Positions 13,501-13,658 of a stretch of 13,658 nt of DNA are shown here, piece by piece; within the stretch, counting starts at the first letter, position 1, and each line of letters begins with the position of its first letter. The translations under genes were made by a program, and so were the position numbers. Origin of the DNA: Nitrospirota bacterium (GTDB lineage Bacteria; Nitrospirota; Thermodesulfovibrionia; Thermodesulfovibrionales; Dissulfurispiraceae). Where the stretch lies: NCBI GenBank assembly GCA_016212685.1, contig JACREW010000145.1:1-13658 (forward strand). The letters run 5' to 3'. The notes under the pieces were generated by a model, which worked only from the letters and a program-made list of their open reading frames with translations, ran no database searches and was not told the DNA's origin.

Positions 13501-13658
13501 AACGGAAAACGCCTCTTTGATTTTCTGAAGGGAGGAGAAATCTCCATCGCCAATTTGCCTTAGAAAAGTCTTGTTTGTCTCAGAAGGGCTTACAAAGTAT
13601 GTGAATCTCTTAAAATAACTCCACTGCCTTTTTGTGCCGGTATATTCGGGATAGATTA
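10579..13658 (-). CDS. Eco57I-like adenine-specific DNA methyltransferase (N-terminus outside the window)
   Basis: The frame stays open to the right edge. The Met at 13446 is internal, because at least 70 further residues precede it, including SWYFWAMDKIKFP, a family-typical region. From that Met, motif I is DPACGSGAFPMG (near 314) and motif IV is NPPY (near 553), so it methylates N6 of adenine. A coiled-coil region rich in K and E lies at about 455-500. A target-recognition region follows, and a conserved tail (KLYGLTEDEIEIVEG) closes it. The known length would exceed 1,025 residues, fitting Eco57I/type IIG-like enzymes or BREX PglX-like ones. A nuclease domain, if any, would be off-window. 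It heads the defence island and was followed by an ATPase of which a stub remains. Confidence 0.9.
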   Translation of the reverse strand, partial: IYPEYTGTKRQWSYFKRFTYFVSPSETNKTFLRQIGDGDFSSLQKIKEAFSVDPVTKQFYNELQSWYFWAMDKIKFPEDYKHSNDPAKDKEICNATNLIRLITRIIFIRFLTEKGLVPQDLFSREKLGSIVKDFMNGKKAANFYNAILQNLFFGTLNQKMDERKFADEKGYPSNKKEYGIKNLFRYGDKFLINKNEVYKLFQEIPFLNGGLFDCLDKEDESGKVIYVDGFSRNPAKQSSMPDYLFFQQAEEKADLSGYGLGTNRTARGLIEILNSYNFTIDENTPIDQEIALDPELLGKVFENLLASYNPETATTARKATGSYYTPREIVDYMVGESLVAYLENAINDPARLHQLLSYSDEIQAFSNEETRKIISAIDDIKILDPACGSGAFPMGILHKLVYALQKLDPENKYWHELQYQKALKESEDVFKQDDKNEREERLREINEAFDEGINYPDYARKLYLIENCIYGVDIQPIAIQISKLRFFISLVLDQKVDRSKENLGIRALPNLETKFVAANTLIVIEMPQSIFYTDKIRKLEDEIKSLRHKYFQAKTRREKLDYQKKDRELRGLLAEELKGIGFSSDSSKKIATFDLYDQNASADFFDPEWMFGITDGFDVVIGNPPYVRADSGPEYLAFRKKLEESKTYKTLYEKWDLMVPFIERGLGIANTKGNLIYIVSNAICTSKYAFKLLDLIQKDYFPRSIDYFEDMAVFEAGVIPVVIHIGKIDADDKTRKIIHCGSFENIVSKTDVPMEEFKSLGRDAFRKEYNSVVLKTRTVNLGDICYMSKGMVINADEKTEQSAFVKDDLISEKKTEIHSRPYIEGKDIDLYMLKRSRYLEWGTERVPGKLSRATFPELYDRSKIMRGRVTGGIYDESGLLCNDSIVVFVRFTDLRGVNNKSIQTSIKKFNRLLRTQLEKISEKFDLKYLLAILNSSFALMYLNNIRRHRLENYFYPDDFRKLPIADISPKEQKPFVDLVDQILTAKKKDPNADTSALERQIDEMVYKLYGLTEDEIEIVEGKNQS

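Overview
The window looks like chromosomal DNA of a Gram-negative, non-enteric bacterium of moderate GC. It has short intergenic gaps, TAATG/TGATG start-stop overlaps, a sigma-54-type promoter, several universal stress proteins and a TauE/SafE exporter. Nitrospirota or a deltaproteobacterial lineage would fit the style, but no single gene proves it. There are no rRNA, tRNA or CRISPR features.

Left part, 1-2975: the end of an HD-GYP signalling protein overlaps a secreted M23 peptidase gene. Next comes a single-gene cargo, an AAA ATPase with a DUF4143-type C-terminus. It has its own near-consensus sigma-70 promoter and a perfect inverted repeat over the -10. A second copy of the last 45 nt of the M23 gene lies just beyond the ATPase. 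The stretch 2532-2908 then holds only debris on the minus strand: a scrap of universal stress protein gene, the C-terminus of a DedA-like membrane protein and a broken small membrane ORF.

Middle part, 2976-8215, minus strand: an LTA-synthase-type transferase with its own promoter, and upstream of it an operon reading USP (7672-8163), TauE/SafE (6723-7640), TIGR02186-like envelope protein (5818-6723), USP (5399-5818), USP (4982-5395). A sigma-54 type -24/-12 element lies 37 nt before the first start codon. Two related 17-nt sites lie further upstream and may bind an activator. The genes suggest stress-controlled export of a sulfur-containing or other small anion, with a periplasmic accessory protein. 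A paired REP-like repeat sits inside the signal-peptide region of the TIGR02186-like gene.

Right part, 8574-13658: a 132-bp MITE with 15-bp terminal repeats and a 4-bp target duplication, then a decayed defence island on the minus strand. In transcription order it holds a large Eco57I-like adenine methyltransferase (open at the right edge), a 45-codon stub of an RloC/AAA_13-type ATPase, an intact zeta-toxin-like kinase with an overlapping 61-aa partner, a 52-codon remnant of a second methyltransferase tail, and a SIR2-domain pseudogene whose start codon overlaps that tail.

The most striking theme is that two unrelated loci share one layout: an intact gene, an accessory module in the same orientation, then a second in-frame copy of the host gene's 3' end. 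This suggests modules being gained or exchanged at gene tails.
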